A DNA stretch of 64,000 nt from an uncultured Gemmatimonadota bacterium (GTDB lineage: Bacteria > Gemmatimonadota > Gemmatimonadetes > Gemmatimonadales > Gemmatimonadaceae). The position numbers and the translations under genes were made by a program. Where the stretch lies: NCBI GenBank assembly GCA_902825965.1, contig CADEDA010000001.1, positions 242,428-306,427 of the forward strand. The letters run 5' to 3'. Shown piece after piece: positions 1 through 12,447 of the stretch. The notes beneath the pieces are model-generated. The model was not told where the DNA came from. It made no database searches and was given only the letters and a program-made list of their open reading frames with translations. The stretch's first letter is position 1. Every line of letters begins with the position of its first letter.

Positions 1-82
1 CCGCACCGAGGACGGCGCCCGACGCGGCAGCGAGCGCGGCCCGGCACCGCAGCGCCGCGACGGCCCGGCGCGGGCTGCTCAC
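1..82 (-). CDS. Start of an exported protein, cut by the window edge
   Basis: A GTG codon at 82 overlaps the TGA of the upstream small gene in a GTGA arrangement, as at several other junctions in this window. The 27 visible codons give a basic start (MSSPRRAV) followed by an alanine/leucine-rich stretch, which looks like a signal peptide. Nothing of the mature protein is visible, so no function can be given. The overlap suggests it is co-translated with the small gene. It could be a chance open frame because only 82 bases are seen. Confidence 0.45.
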   Translation of the reverse strand, partial: MSSPRRAVAALRCRAALAAASGAVLGA

Positions 83-306
83 GCGTCGGGGAAGTCGTCC
101 GCCTTGCGGGTCTGCACCAGATCGCGCTCGCGCGCGTCGGGATCGTAGACCGCGAGGATCTTGATGTTCTCCCCGGCGTAGCAGTCGAAGGTCTTGCCGG
201 TCCCCCGCTTGATGACGATCTCGTGGCCGTCCTCGAACTTGAGGACCGCGTTGGGATAGTCGTTGTTGACGTACTGCTTGCGGAGCTTCTTCGGCGGCTG
301 GGGCAT
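79..306 (-). CDS. Small conserved hypothetical protein, 75 aa
   Basis: I do not recognise the family. The 75-residue product begins MPQPPKKLRKQYV and is charged and soluble, with no signal peptide or membrane helix. It contains GTGKTF, but this is too short a context to be called a nucleotide-binding loop. I chose the internal ATG at 306 because AGAGG lies about 5 nt upstream; a longer frame to 342 lacks a ribosome site. A TACTTT -10-like hexamer at 346-341 would give a leader of about 29 nt. It follows the kynureninase-like gene and overlaps the next frame by 4 nt. Confidence 0.6.
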   Translation of the reverse strand: MPQPPKKLRKQYVNNDYPNAVLKFEDGHEIVIKRGTGKTFDCYAGENIKILAVYDPDARERDLVQTRKADDFPDA

Positions 307-390
307 CGGGCCTCTGATCGTGGACGGTGGGGGTGCGGCCAAAGTACGGCGAACCTTCGGCCCCCGTAAGGGACGACGCCTGCCGCGTAC

Positions 391-1581
391 TCAGGTCACA
401 CGCGGCCGGTTTCCTTCGTATCCGCGCCATGCGTCGGTGGCGAGGATCGAGTCGATCTCGCGCACGACGCGCTCGACCTCGTCGTCGGTGGTGTAGAAAT
501 GCGGTGCGACGCGGATGCCGGCGCCCGGCCGGTAGTCGATCACCACGTCGCGGGCGAGCAGGGCCTGCGCCACCTCGGCACCGTGCGGCACATCGAACGC
601 GATGGTGCCGCCGCGCCGCGCCGGGTCGCGCGGCGCGCTGACCTTGTAGCCACGTTCGTCCGCCAGCGTGACCAGTCGCGCCGTCTGGCGGAGGCTCTTG
701 GCGCGGATGGCCTCCATGCCCGCCTGGGCCAGCAGCCGAGGGCCTTCGACGGCGGCGTACAGCGCCGGCACGACCGGTGTGCCGCCGAGCCAGCGCGCGA
801 TGCCGCTCGCGAACGCCATCGGCTCCTCGAAGGCGAACGGTCGCTGGTGGGCCTGCCACCCGGTGAGCGCTGGCGCGAACCGGGCACTCGCCTCGGGCGA
901 GGCGTACACGAAGCAGCCGCCCGGCCCGCCGCAGAGCCACTTGAGCACGCCGCCGGTGAGGAAGTCGACGCCACTGCGCTTCACGTCCACGGGGATCACG
1001 CCCACCGAGTGGTAGGCGTCCAGGGAGACCACGGCGCCCAACCGATGCGCGTGCGCGCAGAGCGCATCGGCGTCGAGGATGTACGCCGAGCGGAAGAGCA
1101 CATGCGAGACGCAGACCAAGGCCGTGCGCTCGTCGATCGCCGCGTGCAGGCGCGCCTGGTCGATGGAGATGCCGTCCTCGCTCGGGACCACGACCACCCG
1201 CGCGCCGAACCGCGCGGCGAGGGCCTCGACGGCGTATCGCACGCTTGGGAAGTCCAGCTGTGTCATCACCACGGTGTCACGCCCGCGGCTGAAGTCGATC
1301 GCCGAGAGGATCGCCGACTGGGCGAGCGTCACCGTCGGCGCCATCGCGACCTCCTGTGCCGCGGCTCCGATGAGCGGCGCCACGGCGTCGCCCACCGTCA
1401 GCGGCATCTCCCACCAGCCGCGTGCCCAGGCGCGCACGCCCCACTGCGCCCAGGCGTCCGTGTACTCGGCGAGGCGCTCCGGCACCGCACGCGGCATGGC
1501 GCCGAGCGAGTTGCTCACCAGGTAGGTGCAGCGCGCGAGGATGGGGAACTCGTCGCGGAAGCGCAGCAGGGGATCGGTCAC
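391..1581 (-). CDS. Kynureninase-like PLP enzyme (aminotransferase class V fold)
   Basis: This 396-residue protein has the fold-type I PLP layout. The Schiff-base lysine is Lys214 in GGVLKWLCGGPGG, which closely resembles the kynureninase active-site loop. The Asp of SLDAYHSVG and the His-rich CVSHVLFRSAY segment upstream also fit kynureninase. Such enzymes hydrolyse L-kynurenine to anthranilate and alanine in the cytosol. No tryptophan dioxygenase or kynurenine monooxygenase gene is nearby, so the true substrate could differ. The start is GTG. TAGCTT at 1632-1627 is a likely -10 with a leader of about 40 nt. It lies 128 bp after the efflux operon and is probably separately transcribed. Confidence 0.8.
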   Translation of the reverse strand: MTDPLLRFRDEFPILARCTYLVSNSLGAMPRAVPERLAEYTDAWAQWGVRAWARGWWEMPLTVGDAVAPLIGAAAQEVAMAPTVTLAQSAILSAIDFSRGRDTVVMTQLDFPSVRYAVEALAARFGARVVVVPSEDGISIDQARLHAAIDERTALVCVSHVLFRSAYILDADALCAHAHRLGAVVSLDAYHSVGVIPVDVKRSGVDFLTGGVLKWLCGGPGGCFVYASPEASARFAPALTGWQAHQRPFAFEEPMAFASGIARWLGGTPVVPALYAAVEGPRLLAQAGMEAIRAKSLRQTARLVTLADERGYKVSAPRDPARRGGTIAFDVPHGAEVAQALLARDVVIDYRPGAGIRVAPHFYTTDDEVERVVREIDSILATDAWRGYEGNRPRVT

Positions 1582-1709
1582 GTCGGGCGCAGCGGATGGA
1601 GGCGGACGGCACGCGGGGTCGCCCGAAAGCTATCGGTCGACCCCGCGTCCTGCAGCGCGGGTGCGTCCGCGCGGGAACCACGATCCAACACGACGCAGCG
1701 CGCCGTGCG

Positions 1710-4819
<3,110 letters not shown>

Positions 4820-4823
<4 letters not shown>

Positions 4824-6016
4824 TGGTCCGCTCCTTCCCCGCCCGAGCGCCGCTTGGCGATCTCCGCCTTGCCGATCGCGGCGCCGCGGTCGAGTACCGA
4901 GTCACCGCGCGCGACGCCGCCCAACACCTCGGCGAGCACGGAGGTGCGCCGTCCGATGCGCACGGGACGCGCCTCGATGAGCAGCCCTTCCCCGACGCGC
5001 GACGCCAGCACCACCACGGTGTCCCCGTCGTTCATCTGCACCGCCGCCGCCGGGACGGTGAGCACCTTCGCACCACGCGCCCCGATCAACTCCGCGTCCG
5101 CCGTCATCTCGGCGCGGAGCACGCGCTGCCCGTCGCCGATCACGCGGGCCCAGACCTCGACCGCGCGGCTGACCGAGTCCACGACCGGCGCGATCCGCGC
5201 GACGCGGGCCTCGAACGTGCGGTCGCGGTACGCCGGCACCCGGAAGCGCACCAGCACGTCGGGTGCGATGCTCGCGATGGCCTCCTCGGGGAGATGCAGT
5301 TGCACGCCGAGGGCGGACTCCCGCGCGACCGTCACCAGCGGCTGCCCGATGAGCACTACCTGCCCCGGCTGCGCATGGCGCCCGGTCACGACGCCGGCGA
5401 AGGGCGCGCGCAGCACCGCCGCGTGCGCATCGATGCCGTCCATGCTCCCGTGCCCGATGAGGTGCTCGAGGAAGCCCTCCGCGCGGAGCGCCTCGGCGTC
5501 GGCGGCCTCGCGCGCGGCGACAGCCGCGACCGCGTTGGCCCGCGCGCGTTCGACCTCGCTGGCCGACATGGCCTTGGCGGCCAGCAGGCGTTCGGCACGG
5601 GCCGCCGCGTTGCCCGCCACCGCAGCGGCGGAGTCCGCAGCCCGTGCGGCGCCACGCGAGGCGATCAGGCGCTGGCGCGCGTCCATGACCTCGTGCGAGT
5701 GGATCAGCGCGAGCGGCTGTCCCTCGCTCACGCGGTCGCCGGGAAAGACCCGCAGTTCGAGCACGCGCCCTTCGACGACGCTCCCCAGCGGCTGCGTCGA
5801 CGCGGGGTCCAGCGTGAGCCGCGCCGGTGCGTGCCAGGCGTCGCGCCACTCGGATTCCGTGACCCCGGCGAGCGTGAACGCGCCGATCTGCACGGCCTGT
5901 GCGCTGAGCAGCGCGGTGTCGGCGACGACGGCGGCCTCCGGTGCCGCCTCCTCGGTGCCTCCGCAGGCGGCGGCGAATGCGACGAGTGCGAACAACGACG
6001 TCGGGCGGGCGATCAC
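4820..6016 (-). CDS. czcB: RND periplasmic adaptor lipoprotein (CzcB-like)
   Basis: This 398-residue membrane-fusion protein links the RND pump to the outer-membrane channel. It opens with a lipoprotein signal (ALVAFAAAC) whose Cys18 would be lipidated. It then has a lipoyl-like half (PLGSVVEGRVLELRVFPGDRV), a long alanine-rich helical hairpin (about 120-200), the second lipoyl half (LRAPFAGVVTGRHAQPGQVV) and beta-barrel regions. I see no histidine-rich metal-binding N-terminus. Start GTG overlaps the TolC stop (GTGA), and its own stop overlaps the pump start, so all three genes are coupled. Confidence 0.9.
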
Positions 6017-7248
6017 TTGGCCTCCAGCGCGCTCGCGCCCATGGCGCGGCGCAGGGTGAGTCGGGCGAGGGCGCGGTCCGTCTGACCGCGCACCCCTGCC
6101 GAGCGCGCCTCGGCGCGGGCGCGGTGGGCTTCGAGTAGTTCGGTGAGCGTGGCGGCGCCTTCGCGGTAGGCGGCATCCGCCGCGGACGCGACGAGGTCCG
6201 CGCGCTCGGCGAATCCCCCGTCGAACCCGGCAGTGCCCTCGTCGAGTGCCCGCGCCGACGCGAGGGCGGCGCGCGCCTCCGCCACGACACGCAGTTCCGC
6301 GGCCTTCAGTTCCGCATCGGCGATGAGCCGCTCGCCGGTGCTGCGCTCGCGGTTGCCACCGTTGAGGTTCAGCAACGGTGGCGTGAGGATCACGCCGAAC
6401 GTCGCCGTCGCATAGCCACCGGTGCCCTTGTAGCCACCGGAGAGTCCGACGTCGGGCAGTGCGCCGCGGGACTCGGCCGCCTGACGGCGTTCGGCCTCGC
6501 GGGCCGCTGCCCGCGCCGCAGCCAGCAGCGGGTGGTCGCGCCGGGCGGCCCCGAGCACCGTCGTCTCGTCGGGCAAGGGTGAGTCACCGCCCTCGGCCTC
6601 TCCGAGGACCAGGGCCGCAGGGTCGTCGCGCCCGACCAGCGCCGCGAGCAGGGCGCGGGCGTGCAGGGCATCGGCCGTGGCCCGCGCGGCGGCGAAGCGC
6701 GCGCGGTCGGCCTCGAGACGCATCCGCACGGCCGTCGCCTCGGCGACCTCGCCCTCGGCGGCGCGCAGCGAGTCGTAGCGCGCGAGCTCGGCGAACCGCT
6801 GCGCCTGCGTCGCCGCGAAGCGTGCGAGCTGGTCCGCCGCCCAGCTCTCCCACCACGCGACGGCGGTGGCGTACTCGGTGCCGAGCGCCGTGGCCACGGA
6901 GTCGGCGACGGCGCGGGTGCGCGCGGCCCCGAGCGCACTGCGCAGGGCGAACCGCCTCCCGGTGAGGTCGAGGGGCAGCGTGAGCGTCGCGAAGTCGTCG
7001 TAGGGGAACGGGGCCCCTTCGTTCTCGCGGCGCAGCTCGAGCGTGGGATTCGCCCACTGCGCATCACTGCGCGCGCGACCGACGATGCTGGCGCGACGAC
7101 CCGCGGCGAGCGCGGCCGCGGGACCGACCGTCGTCGCGCGACGGATGGCCTCGGCGAGGGTGAGTGGCGCATCGGCCCCCTGCGCCGCCGCGAGGAGCGG
7201 GAACAGGAGGCCGAGTGCGGCGGCGGAGAGGGAGATGCGTGGGATCAT
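6013..7248 (-). CDS. czcC: TolC-family outer-membrane efflux protein (CzcC-like)
   Basis: This 411-residue protein is the outer-membrane channel. It has a signal peptide (ISLSAAALGLLFPLLAAAQG) and the two repeated helical OEP halves, rich in alanine, arginine and glutamate, that are typical of TolC/CzcC. I chose the ATG at 7248 because the signal peptide begins there. TAGCTT ends 7 nt upstream and no Shine-Dalgarno is present, so the transcript is probably leaderless or nearly so. Two GATGAAC repeats lie just upstream of this -10 and match those of the neighbouring two-component operon. First gene of czcCBA. Confidence 0.88.
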   Translation of the reverse strand: MIPRISLSAAALGLLFPLLAAAQGADAPLTLAEAIRRATTVGPAAALAAGRRASIVGRARSDAQWANPTLELRRENEGAPFPYDDFATLTLPLDLTGRRFALRSALGAARTRAVADSVATALGTEYATAVAWWESWAADQLARFAATQAQRFAELARYDSLRAAEGEVAEATAVRMRLEADRARFAAARATADALHARALLAALVGRDDPAALVLGEAEGGDSPLPDETTVLGAARRDHPLLAAARAAAREAERRQAAESRGALPDVGLSGGYKGTGGYATATFGVILTPPLLNLNGGNRERSTGERLIADAELKAAELRVVAEARAALASARALDEGTAGFDGGFAERADLVASAADAAYREGAATLTELLEAHRARAEARSAGVRGQTDRALARLTLRRAMGASALEAK

Positions 7249-7255
7249 GGGCCCG

Positions 7256-7290
7256 AAGCTACCGGGCCCGGATGAACGCACGATGAACGC
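7256..7290 (-). promoter_or_regulatory. czcCBA promoter with paired response-regulator box
   Basis: Read on the minus strand: GTTCATC, 4 nt, GTTCATC, 9 nt, TAGCTT, 7 nt, ATG. On the plus strand the two repeats are GATGAAC at 7271-7277 and 7282-7288, an 11-bp period. OmpR/PhoB-family regulators commonly bind direct repeats about one helical turn apart that cover the -35 region. The same arrangement with the same 9-nt gap occurs at the two-component operon promoter at 12448-12480. No separate -35 hexamer is visible, as expected for an activated promoter. Confidence 0.75.
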
Positions 7291-7308
7291 GGCCCGGGCC
7301 GCCGCGCA

Positions 7309-10287
7309 TCAACGCGCGGTGGCCACCTTCCAGCGCGCCAGGAGCGCGCGGTACGCGGCCAGCCGCTCGCCGGCCGTCCGCACCATGACGTCGGTGGCGG
7401 GCGCGTCGCTGCCCTGCAGCGCCGAGATCGCGGCCTGATGGCTGGCCGCAACGCCACCGAATCCTTCGGCGCCAGCGAACTCCGTGAGTCCCTTCGCCCG
7501 TGCCTCGGCCGCCAGCTGCGCGGCCTCGCGCATCGCGTCATAGAGCGCCACCGAGAGATCGTGCTGCTGCGTGAGCGCGGCGGCCGCGGTCTTCACCCGT
7601 GGATCCATCCGCACCACGAAGCGCTGCGTGTGCACGGCACCGTCCACCGTGAGCCGCGCCGTGTAGGTGCCCGGCAGGACCCATGGTCCCTCGGGCTCGC
7701 ACTTGGTGTTGTAGGGGGTGGCCGAGATCGGCAGCGAGCAACCGTCGGTGGGGCGTGCATAGTGCAGGTCCCAGACGAAGCGCTGCAGCCCGGCCTTGGT
7801 GGCTGGCGCGCGCGGCGGGCGGAACCAGTACCGCGGCCAGTTCCCCTGGTCGGTGGGCGCCGGAGTGGGGTCGGCGCTGGAGAAGGACCGCAGCACGCGA
7901 CCGCGGCCATCCAGGATCTCGAGCTGCACCGCGCGTGCATCGCGCGCGAGGTAGTAGTCGATCATCGCGCCGTCGGGCGGATTCTCGGCCCGCGGCTCGT
8001 CGGGCGGCACGGGCGTGTCGGTGTACATCGAGTACCGCACACGCGTGGCCATCGCCGGGGCGAAGAGCGTCACGGGCGCGCTGGCCGCGGCAGCGGACCA
8101 CTGCCGCAGCGGCGTGATGTTGTCGAGGATCCAGAAGCCGCGTCCGTGCGTGCCCACCGCGATGTCGTCGTCCTTCACGACGAGGTCGCGGATGCTGATG
8201 GACGGCATGTTGCGCCGCAGCGGATGCCAGTGGTCGCCGTCGTCGAGCGAGAACCACACCTGGTTCTCGGAGCCGGCGAACAGCAGGCCGCGCCGCTTGG
8301 GATCCTCGCGCACGACGTTGATGGTGGAGCCACTGTCGATGCCGCTCACGATCTCCGTCCAGGTCCTCCCGCCGTCCCGGGTGCGATAGATGTGCGGCCG
8401 CAGGTCGTCGAGCCGGAGCGTGTTCACGGCGGCGTAGGCCGTGCCGGCATCGAAGTGCGACGCATCCATGAGTGACACCTTCCACCACGGCCCGATCTGC
8501 GGCGGGGTGACGTTGCGCCAGGTCTTGCCGTTGTCGCGCGTGACGTGGATGAGCCCGTCATCGGTGCCCGCCCACACGGTGTTCGAGTCCACATAGCTGG
8601 GCGCGATGGTGTAGACCACGCCGCGCCGCGTGGGCGTGGCCGCTGGTGTGCCGATGTACTTGCCCACGCTCGTCGGCACTTCCCAGCTCTCACGCGAGAG
8701 GTCCTCGCTGAGCCGCTTCCATGTCTTGCCGCCGTTCACCGTCTCCCAAACGACGTTGGTGCCGTAGTAGAGCTTACGCTTGTTGATGGGCGAGAAGAGG
8801 ATCGGCATGGTACGGATGCCGCGGAAGTAGTCGGGGCCGCTGCCGGCGGCACCTCGTCCCCGCCCCGCGTTGGGGCTCACGTTCTGCACCTGCCCGGTCC
8901 TGCGATCGAAGCGCGTGACCGTGCCGCCGTACACGATGTCCGGATCGAGCGGATCCGGCGCGACATAGCTGTACTCGCTCGCGCCCACGGGCCGCCAATC
9001 GCGGTACGTGATGCTACCGTCGTTGCCGCGGCTGGCGACGCAGGCCGAGCCCGATTCCTGCTGACCGCCACACACGCGGTAGGGCCACGCGTTGTCGGTC
9101 GTGACGTGGTAGAACTGCGCCGTCGGCTGGTTGTACCAGGAACTCCAGGTCTCGCCGCCGTTCACCGTCACGATCGCGCCTTGGTCGGCGACCATGAGCA
9201 TGAGCGCTGGGTTGAGCGGGTTGATCCACAGGCGCTGGTAGTCATCGCCGCCCGGCGCGCCGCGGAACGCGCTCCAGGTGGTGCCCGCGTCGGTGCTCCT
9301 CCACGCGACGACGTTCATCGAGTACACGATGTTGGGGTCGCGCGGATCGACGGTGACCGCCGCGAAGTCATCACCGCGGCCGTACACGCGGTTGTCGTTG
9401 GTCGTACGGGTCCACGTGGCACCGCCGTCGTTGCTGCGATACAGCCCGCTCTTCTGTCCGGCGGTCACGGTCACGTAGATGCGGTTCGCATCACTCGGTG
9501 CGATGCCGATGCCGAAGCGTCCCACGCCGTCCGCCGCCGTCGGGAGGCCGCCGCCCAGCTGTGTCCAGGAGTTCCCGCCGTCGGTGCTCTTGAACAGTCC
9601 GCTGCCGGGGCCGGAGAACGCCGCGTTCTCCCAGGGCCCCTGCCGCGCCTCCCACAGCACCGCGTACAGCGTGTTGGGGTCGCTCGGCGAGAGCACGACG
9701 TCGGCGCCGCCCGTGTTCTCGTCCTTGTAGAGCACACGTTCGAACGACGCGCCGCCGTTCACCGACCGATAGATGCCGCGCTCGGTGTTGGGGCCGTACG
9801 GATGGCCGAGCACCGCGACGAAGAGCCGATTGGGGTCGCGCGGATCGACCGCGATGCGCGGGATCTGCTGGCCGTCGCGCAGGCCGAGGTGACGCCACGT
9901 CTTCCCGGCGTCGTCGGAGCGGTACATACCGTCGCCCGTGGAGAGATCGGGACGCTGCAGACCTTCGCCCGAGCCCACATAGATGATGTTCGGATCACTC
10001 GGCGCGACTTCGACCGCGCCGATGCTGCCGGTGGGCATCGCGTCGAAGATCGGGTTCCAGGTGCGACCGGCGTCGGTGGTCTTCCAGACACCGCCGTTGG
10101 TGACCGCCATGTAGAACGTGTTCGGCTGCGTGGGCACGCCGACCGCACTCTTGGTGCGGCCAGCGCGGAAGGGACCGATGTGCCGCCACGTGAGGGCGTC
10201 GGTGGCGTTGGCGGGAAGGCTGGCTTGTGCGCCCAGCGGCGCCGTGCCCGCGAGCAGCGCGAGTGCGAGGAGGGACGGACGGAGCAT
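7309..10287 (-). CDS. Secreted VPS10/BNR-repeat beta-propeller protein
   Basis: This 992-residue protein has a signal peptide (MLRPSLLALALLAGTAPLGAQA) and then many BNR/Asp-box repeats of the S-x-D-x-G-x-T-W type, such as STDGGNSW, SNDGGATW and TRDNGKTW. They spread over the first roughly 700 residues, forming sortilin-like propellers. The C-terminal 250 residues look like an immunoglobulin-type and helical tail. Databases often call this group glycosyl hydrolase, but I see no catalytic signature, and a binding or peptide-processing role is as likely. I placed the start at the ATG before the signal peptide; a much longer upstream frame is arginine/serine-rich shadow sequence. It lies between the efflux operon and its presumed regulator. 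Confidence 0.85.
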   Translation of the reverse strand: MLRPSLLALALLAGTAPLGAQASLPANATDALTWRHIGPFRAGRTKSAVGVPTQPNTFYMAVTNGGVWKTTDAGRTWNPIFDAMPTGSIGAVEVAPSDPNIIYVGSGEGLQRPDLSTGDGMYRSDDAGKTWRHLGLRDGQQIPRIAVDPRDPNRLFVAVLGHPYGPNTERGIYRSVNGGASFERVLYKDENTGGADVVLSPSDPNTLYAVLWEARQGPWENAAFSGPGSGLFKSTDGGNSWTQLGGGLPTAADGVGRFGIGIAPSDANRIYVTVTAGQKSGLYRSNDGGATWTRTTNDNRVYGRGDDFAAVTVDPRDPNIVYSMNVVAWRSTDAGTTWSAFRGAPGGDDYQRLWINPLNPALMLMVADQGAIVTVNGGETWSSWYNQPTAQFYHVTTDNAWPYRVCGGQQESGSACVASRGNDGSITYRDWRPVGASEYSYVAPDPLDPDIVYGGTVTRFDRRTGQVQNVSPNAGRGRGAAGSGPDYFRGIRTMPILFSPINKRKLYYGTNVVWETVNGGKTWKRLSEDLSRESWEVPTSVGKYIGTPAATPTRRGVVYTIAPSYVDSNTVWAGTDDGLIHVTRDNGKTWRNVTPPQIGPWWKVSLMDASHFDAGTAYAAVNTLRLDDLRPHIYRTRDGGRTWTEIVSGIDSGSTINVVREDPKRRGLLFAGSENQVWFSLDDGDHWHPLRRNMPSISIRDLVVKDDDIAVGTHGRGFWILDNITPLRQWSAAAASAPVTLFAPAMATRVRYSMYTDTPVPPDEPRAENPPDGAMIDYYLARDARAVQLEILDGRGRVLRSFSSADPTPAPTDQGNWPRYWFRPPRAPATKAGLQRFVWDLHYARPTDGCSLPISATPYNTKCEPEGPWVLPGTYTARLTVDGAVHTQRFVVRMDPRVKTAAAALTQQHDLSVALYDAMREAAQLAAEARAKGLTEFAGAEGFGGVAASHQAAISALQGSDAPATDVMVRTAGERLAAYRALLARWKVATAR

Positions 10288-10316
10288 GGAGGATCCGGGC
10301 TGACGGTGTGGCGCAG

Positions 10317-10344
10317 AATCTCGGGCGACGGCGCGCGTTGTCCA
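10317..10344 (-). promoter_or_regulatory. Candidate promoter of the BNR-repeat protein
   Basis: On the minus strand TGGACA (10344-10339) is followed after 16 nt by GAGATT (10322-10317), giving a leader of about 23 nt before the ATG at 10287. The -10 is weak at its first base. It sits in the 67-bp gap after the histidine kinase gene. Confidence 0.4.
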
Positions 10345-10354
10345 GCGCCGCGGC

Positions 10355-11734
10355 TCAGCCCGTCGGGAAATCCACCACGACGCGGGTGCCGCGGGGCGTG
10401 GACGGCGCCGGCGCGCCGCCGACGCGTGGCGGTTCGTCGAACGCGATCCGCGCCCCGTGCCGCTTGGCGATCGACGCCGCGATCGCCAGGCCGAGTCCGC
10501 TGCCACCAGGCACCAGTCGCCGCGCCTCGGCGCCGCGGAAGAAGCGCTCGAACAGCCGGGCCCGTTCGTCGGGCGGGATGCCGATCCCGTCGTCGATGAC
10601 CTCGAGGCGCGCCGGCGCATTGCCGGCCCGCACCGTCACCGTGCCGCCCGCATGCGAGTAACGGATGGCGTTGTCCACGAGGATGCCGATCAGCCGCGAG
10701 AGCGTGATCGCCTCACCGCGGATCGGGACCTCGTCCGGGACTTCGACCAGCAGCCGGATGCCGCGGGTGCGCGCGAGCGCCTCGAACGCGGAGGTGGCGT
10801 CGGCGACGACGTCGTCGAGGAAGAGCGGCTCCAGACGCGGTGGCGCGGCCGTGGCATCCGCGCGCGCGAGTTCCAGCAACTCATCCGCGAGCCGCGACAT
10901 GGTCTCCAGCTCGGCGCGGGTCTGCTCCAGCGCCGCACGGTCATCGGCCGCGCCGGCGGGGGCCGCGAGGGCGAGCTCGCCGATGCCGCGGGCCCGCGCG
11001 ATCGGCGTGCGCAACTCGTGAGCGGCGTCGGCGAGGAAGCGGCGCTGGTGTCCGAGTGCCGCATCAAGGCGGTCGAGCAGGGCGTTGAAGCGCAGCCCCA
11101 GCCGTCCGAGCTCGTCGTCGGGCACTGCGATGGGGAGACGGCCCTGCGCGTCGGCGGTGATGCGGTCGGCGGCGTCGGCCATCGCGCTCACCGGTTGCAG
11201 CGTGCGGCCCGTGAGCACCCAGCCCGCGAGCAAGGCGAGGCCGAACGCGAGCGGGATGGCGAGCAGCGCCCAGCGGTCGATCTGCCGTTGCTGGCGCACG
11301 AGCGGCTCGGCCGAGGCCGCGAGGCGGATCCGCCAGCCCGGGGCGAGGTCGGGGTTGAGCGGCACCAATCGCTCCCGCAGGGGCGGTGCGAGCGGCTGCT
11401 GCGGCACGAGTCGCGCGAACGCGTTCGGCTTGTGCACGGCGCCGTCGGGCGTGAGGAACTCAATGTGCCGGTCGGGAATGACCAACTCGCCGGCGATGTG
11501 GTCGAGCGTCGGTCCGATCTGCCGGTACTCCGCGATCTCGACGCGGAAGAAGCCCTGCACGATCGCGGTCGACGAGGACATCGACCGCGCGAACTCGCGC
11601 TCGAGCGAGGTGCGCACGAGGGTGCGGGCGACCAGCGTGGCGGCGAGCAGCAGCACGAGGATCGTGCCCGCGTACCAGAGTGTGAGCCGCAGGCGGATGC
11701 TGCGGGCGGGGCGCGCGGGCGCGGCCGTGTTCAT
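10355..11734 (-). CDS. Two-component sensor histidine kinase
   Basis: This 459-residue membrane kinase has one transmembrane segment near residues 15-38, a periplasmic sensor region to about residue 145, a second transmembrane segment, a HAMP linker, and a HisKA domain with phospho-acceptor His239 in AAHELRTPI. An HATPase_c domain follows: N box DNAIRYSH, G1 DDGIGIPPDE and G2 GGSGLGLAIAASI. It should autophosphorylate and pass phosphate to the upstream response regulator. Its start overlaps the regulator's stop (ATGA). The operon shares its promoter box with czcCBA, so metal sensing is a reasonable inference. No metal-binding motif is obvious in the sensor loop. Confidence 0.9.
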   Translation of the reverse strand: MNTAAPARPARSIRLRLTLWYAGTILVLLLAATLVARTLVRTSLEREFARSMSSSTAIVQGFFRVEIAEYRQIGPTLDHIAGELVIPDRHIEFLTPDGAVHKPNAFARLVPQQPLAPPLRERLVPLNPDLAPGWRIRLAASAEPLVRQQRQIDRWALLAIPLAFGLALLAGWVLTGRTLQPVSAMADAADRITADAQGRLPIAVPDDELGRLGLRFNALLDRLDAALGHQRRFLADAAHELRTPIARARGIGELALAAPAGAADDRAALEQTRAELETMSRLADELLELARADATAAPPRLEPLFLDDVVADATSAFEALARTRGIRLLVEVPDEVPIRGEAITLSRLIGILVDNAIRYSHAGGTVTVRAGNAPARLEVIDDGIGIPPDERARLFERFFRGAEARRLVPGGSGLGLAIAASIAKRHGARIAFDEPPRVGGAPAPSTPRGTRVVVDFPTG

Positions 11735-12438
11735 CGCCGCTTGCCCGCGCTCGGGCCCGACGCCGGCTCGGATGCGCCGAGTCGATAGCCGGCGCCGCGC
11801 ACCGTCTCGACGAGTGGCGCCTCACCGGGGAAGTCGATCTTCCGGCGCAGCCGCCCGATGTAGACGTCGATCACGTTGGAGAAGGGATCGTAGTTCTGGT
11901 CCCAGGCGTGTTCGCTGATGCGTTCGCGCGTGACGACCTCACCGGGGTGCCGCATCAGCACCTCGAGCACGGCGAACTCCTTGGTGGTCAGCGTGATCAC
12001 CCGGGTCCCGCGGGTGGCGACGCGGGCGGCGGTGTCGAGGGCGAGGTCGGCGACGCGCAAGACGGCCGGCAGCGACTCCGCCGGTCGTCGGAGGAGGGCG
12101 CGGAGGCGCGCCACGAGTTCTCCCAGCGCGTACGGCTTGACGATATAATCGTCTGCACCGGTGTCGAGCCCGGCGATGCGGTCCTCGACCGCGTCACGGG
12201 CGGTGGCCATGAGGATGCGGAGCGGGGTGCTGCGGGCGCGGAGCCGGCGGCAGACCTCGAGGCCGTCGAGGTCGGGCAGGCCGAGGTCGAGCACGGCGGC
12301 GTCGTAGGGATTGATGGCGGACTCGCGCAGCGCCGTGGCCCCGTCCGGGGCGACGTCGACGGCGAAGCCGGCGTTGCGCAGGAACTGGGCGGCGGTGGCC
12401 GCCATCCGGGGATCGTCCTCCACGAGGAGCACACGCAT
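11731..12438 (-). CDS. OmpR-family response regulator
   Basis: This 235-residue regulator has an N-terminal receiver (acidic pair Asp8/Asp9, phospho-acceptor Asp51 in VLDLGLPDLDG, Lys in KPYALGELVARL) and a C-terminal winged-helix Trans_reg_C domain (TLTTKEFAVLEVLMRHPGEVV). It overlaps the kinase gene by 4 nt. Its own promoter carries two direct repeats identical in sequence and spacing to those before czcC, so it probably activates both operons. TAGATT ends 9 nt before the ATG, implying a very short leader. By context it is a CusR/CzcR-type metal-efflux regulator; this is not provable from the protein alone. Confidence 0.92.
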   Translation of the reverse strand: MRVLLVEDDPRMAATAAQFLRNAGFAVDVAPDGATALRESAINPYDAAVLDLGLPDLDGLEVCRRLRARSTPLRILMATARDAVEDRIAGLDTGADDYIVKPYALGELVARLRALLRRPAESLPAVLRVADLALDTAARVATRGTRVITLTTKEFAVLEVLMRHPGEVVTRERISEHAWDQNYDPFSNVIDVYIGRLRRKIDFPGEAPLVETVRGAGYRLGASEPASGPSAGKRR

Positions 12439-12447
12439 GCGGTGGGG

